Position numbers and translations under genes: made by a program | Part shown: piece after piece, positions 61,615 through 64,000 of the stretch | Layout: each line of letters opens with the position of its first letter | Numbering within the stretch: the stretch's first letter is position 1 | NCBI GenBank assembly: GCA_003260075.1 | Contig: QLIY01000089.1 | Coordinates: forward strand, 163,820 to 227,819 | Direction: 5' to 3' | Length of the DNA: 64,000 nucleotides | Origin: Phallusia mammillata | Taxonomy: Eukaryota; Chordata; Ascidiacea; Phlebobranchia; Ascidiidae | The notes under the pieces: generated by a model | Told to the model about the DNA's origin: nothing | Databases searched by the model: none | The model's input: the letters and a program-made list of their open reading frames with translations, nothing else

Positions 61615-62160
61615 AAGAAAACTTGCTTACCTAATTCAAATACAGTTCATTCCTAAGCATCAACAAATATGTTTCACTAAATATTGCAACCCTTTTATTG
61701 CCACCAAAGTCTAAATAAAACACAATTTGTCCAACCAAAGCTTCATGATGCCCTTTTGGTAGAAAAATGATAGAAAAATGATAGAAAAAAAAATAACTTA
61801 AAAATGCACAGTCTCATCTTGTCGCTACTGGCGATTCAGTTGGTTGAGGCAAAAACACTCGGCCAACCGCTCCACCGCCCTAAAAAATGACAGTCATCTC
61901 TTATACATGAGACGAGCAGACAGCTTTTCCCACCCTCAAAAGCTTGTTCTCTCTATACGTATTACCATACTTTCTCTCATATTCGAAAGCAAATTCACGT
62001 AGTTTTGTTTTGCTCTCAGCTCTCGTCTACCACAAGCGCACAACAGAATTTCTAGTTTTGCAAATTACAACACAAAACCTGGCTTACCCAGGTACCAACT
62101 ATGACGTCATAGACGAGTTTGTTAAATTACATGTGAAGATTAAAAAAAAATAAAAATGTG
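61615..62160. repeat. Diverged tandem copy of the kinase 5' region
   Basis: Matches 60850-61440 in order: CTACTGGCGATT, AAACACTCGGCCAACCGCTCC, ATTACCATACTT, CTGGCTTACCCAGGTA and TATGACGTCATAGAC. It covers the P-loop exon and the promoter with its CRE palindrome but not the rest of the kinase. Many small indels, so it is an old duplication and not an assembly artefact. Confidence 0.75.
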
Positions 62161-62189
62161 GAGGCTAGTTTTACTTTTTTGGTCTAAAC

Positions 62190-62536
62190 CAGTGGTTCCC
62201 AACCTTTCGTGGACCATGGCCCCCTTAAAGTAACTTTTTGGCCTCGTGGCCCCCTTAAAGTAACCCTGTAGGACCTGTGTCCCCTTAAAATGTAGATAGC
62301 AATCTCACATTGGAATGCGGTATTATTTTTGACCTTAAACAGGTCTAATAGAATAAATGAGCATGATAAACCTCAGTATAAACAAATAGTATGTGAAATA
62401 GTCCATTTAATTCGGGAATAACGTTAAAGTGAAAATTACTTTTAGTAGGTGTTTCTTGTGAATCTACGCCCGTGGCCCCCCTGGACACAGCTCGTGGCCC
62501 CCCTGGGGGGCCATGGGCCCTGGTTGGGAACCACTG
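62190..62536. mobile_element. hAT-like MITE, 347 bp
   Basis: Ends CAGTGGTTCCCAACC and, reversed, CAGTGGTTCCCAACC (perfect). Exact 8-bp duplication GTCTAAAC (62182-62189 and 62537-62544). The inside has repeated TGGCCCCCTTAAAGTAAC units. Its perfect ends suggest a recent insertion. Confidence 0.9.
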
Positions 62537-62822
62537 GTCTAAACTATATTTGGATTAATAATTCATCTTTTGCACCACCTATCAGAATTTAGCTAAATGT
62601 GGAATGACAGGATGTCACCGAGGTGTGGTGAAAGTAGGGCGCTGAAACAAAATTTATGATTGATTGATGGTAGCTCACCAGACAGTGTAGGCTACTCAAT
62701 GAATCACAACAGAAATCTTCCAAAGCCTCGTCACCTGCCCTTAATTGAGTCAAGCAACTACTTTCACCGTTCTTTGCACGGCCTCAAGCATTGAAATTTT
62801 CTGCAACTCTTTTTGCAGTGCT

Positions 62823-63420
62823 TTATGCGTTGAAAAAAGTTTTTATACCGCGCCTCAACCGCGAATCGCTTTTTGGTGAATCGATTGTCTCGTCATTCTG
62901 ATTTTGTTCAAACTCAGTATCGACTCTCTGTCCGCTCGATCTCACATCAGAGAAACTACTTATTAAAGATCTCATTGTCGTTGTGCAGAACTTGTCGGAA
63001 ACAACGGGATTCGATTGTTTTGGCATCTTTGAACTTTTTGTATAAGTCTTAAAATCAGTCTGCTTTCTGCGCTACTGTTGCATGGCTTGCTATAAAATCT
63101 GCTTTAGTCTGTGTTTCCCATTACTGTTTCGTTTTTACTCTCCTTGGAAAGTCTTCCTGGTTTTCGCCTAAAAAACTGACTTTTGAACGATGGGCTTGGA
63201 TTCAGCGCTTTGATAGGAATTGAACAAACAGTCTGAGCAGTCATTGCTCGACACAAAACGTTTGTTTGCGTGAAATTGTCTTGTAGTGTACCAGCATCCT
63301 CAAGACTTCTTTTCATCACCTCTTTTGTGTTTTTTAATTCATTCTGTAAATTTGTTCTTCGTCTGATGCATATCTTCCATCCATATGGCGGGAAGAAAAA
63401 AATAAGTAAACTTTATGTTT
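62823..63420 (-). CDS. Exons of an unidentified gene, incomplete
   Basis: Two open minus-strand stretches. One (about 63400-63104) encodes a basic coiled-coil-like segment (RRRTNLQNELKNTKEVMKRS) and then a Ser-rich part. The other (63026-62823) encodes an acidic, Ser-rich segment ending RLRRGIKTFFNA and a stop. Codon content looks protein-like, but the link between them is not in frame without an unseen splice. No family recognised. Confidence 0.35.
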
Positions 63421-64000
63421 TCTAAACGCTTGGACCCACTGTTTGGTTTAGGTCTATCTACTACCCACCCACTATTTGAGCAATCTCCGTTTTTCATCCC
63501 GATTCCCGAATGACAAGAGTGCTTTTCTTGTCCATCGATGTGCTACAATTATTTTTGCGTATGGAATTTTTATTGACTTCGTACTTAATCTCTACTACTT
63601 TGCTGGATTTTCTTCGTATAGGTCCTATACGATAGGACGTTGGTGACAAAAAATAGGCGATTTATTTCAGATGCGATGGCCCAACCTTCGCTTTTGTTTT
63701 CCTTCAAAAACTAAAAATAGTCCAGGGTTCGTCTTCTGGTGGTTGGTAATGCCATCTCTTTGGTTTATTTTTTTTATTCATTTTACTTTGTTTGGTTTAA
63801 TGCTCATCTTTACATCAGTGTGTGGTATTTCTGTATTTTCAGGAACTGATGAAACCGTTTTGGCCAAATATATAGTCCTTTACCTGAAATTGACTGATTC
63901 TGTCTTAACCAAAGATTTTATCGTCGCTCGGACATGTAGCGTATCTTTTAGCGAAATGAAACAGTAAGCAGATATGTTTTATCAAGTGGTGTGTATACGA
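63421..64000. other. Right edge, no supported gene
   Basis: A plus frame of 98 codons at 63671-63967 is rich in Phe/Trp/Leu and could be chance. No splice or family evidence. Confidence 0.4.

Noticed and set aside
1..64000. CRISPR array, operon or phage-like system
   Set aside because: The sequence is intron-rich animal DNA. The only regularly repeated units are MITE sub-repeats and poly-C joints.

Overview
The window looks like gene-dense animal nuclear DNA. The sequence shows many GT-AG introns of about 60-400 nt, AT-rich spacers, short non-autonomous transposons and metazoan-only genes (four-jointed, CLCA, VWA-collagen, a PAG1/Cbp-like adaptor). A tunicate (ascidian) is the most likely source from compactness, intron size and gene content, but this is an inference, as no marker gene settles it. 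The ORFs are mostly exons, so gene models below were built by joining exons whose splice sites and reading phases agree.

Layout. (1) 586-12343, minus: a secreted VWA - collagen triple helix - VWA - Kunitz - VWA protein related to collagens VI/XXVIII, running off the left edge. (2) 12344-18815: spacer with no recognisable gene. (3) 18816-21401, plus: a four-jointed box kinase (FJX1). (4) 22641-35549, plus: a large composite membrane protein. It has a full CLCA core (zincin-like domain with lost zinc ligands, VWA, beta-sandwich), then a C-type lectin domain split by a long Ser/Thr-rich insert, then the CLCA FN3-like domain, a second VWA without a MIDAS, a transmembrane helix and a charged tail. 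An intronless gene (27488-28645, minus) sits in one of its introns. (5) 36067-36780, plus: PHOSPHO2. (6) 37270-40216, plus: DUS3L. (7) 41272-49956, plus: an unnamed EF-hand-like protein, with a small coiled-coil membrane-protein gene (46398-47104, minus) inside its largest intron. (8) 51736-56678, minus: a PAG1/Cbp-like transmembrane adaptor with many Y-x-x-(I/L/V) motifs. (9) 58407-61342, minus: a Ser/Thr kinase locus with several coding and splice lesions, probably a pseudogene, plus a partial tandem copy upstream. (10) 62823-63420, minus: fragments of an unidentified gene.

Two other layers cut across the genes. At least six hAT-like MITEs with recognisable 8-bp target duplications lie in introns and spacers. 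About a dozen poly-C tracts (9-12 C) sit between near-identical direct copies of 60-190 bp. These are best read as assembly joints between overlapping contig ends or haplotypes. They create false exon copies in the collagen, FJX1 and CLCA genes and should be collapsed before any gene model is trusted. Long poly-C runs (26-79 C) mark further doubtful places, one inside a CLCA exon.

The genes have no operon-like link. By family, extracellular matrix and adhesion proteins (collagen, CLCA-lectin), a planar-polarity kinase (FJX1), a phospho-tyrosine adaptor (PAG1-like) and housekeeping enzymes (DUS3L, PHOSPHO2) simply lie side by side.
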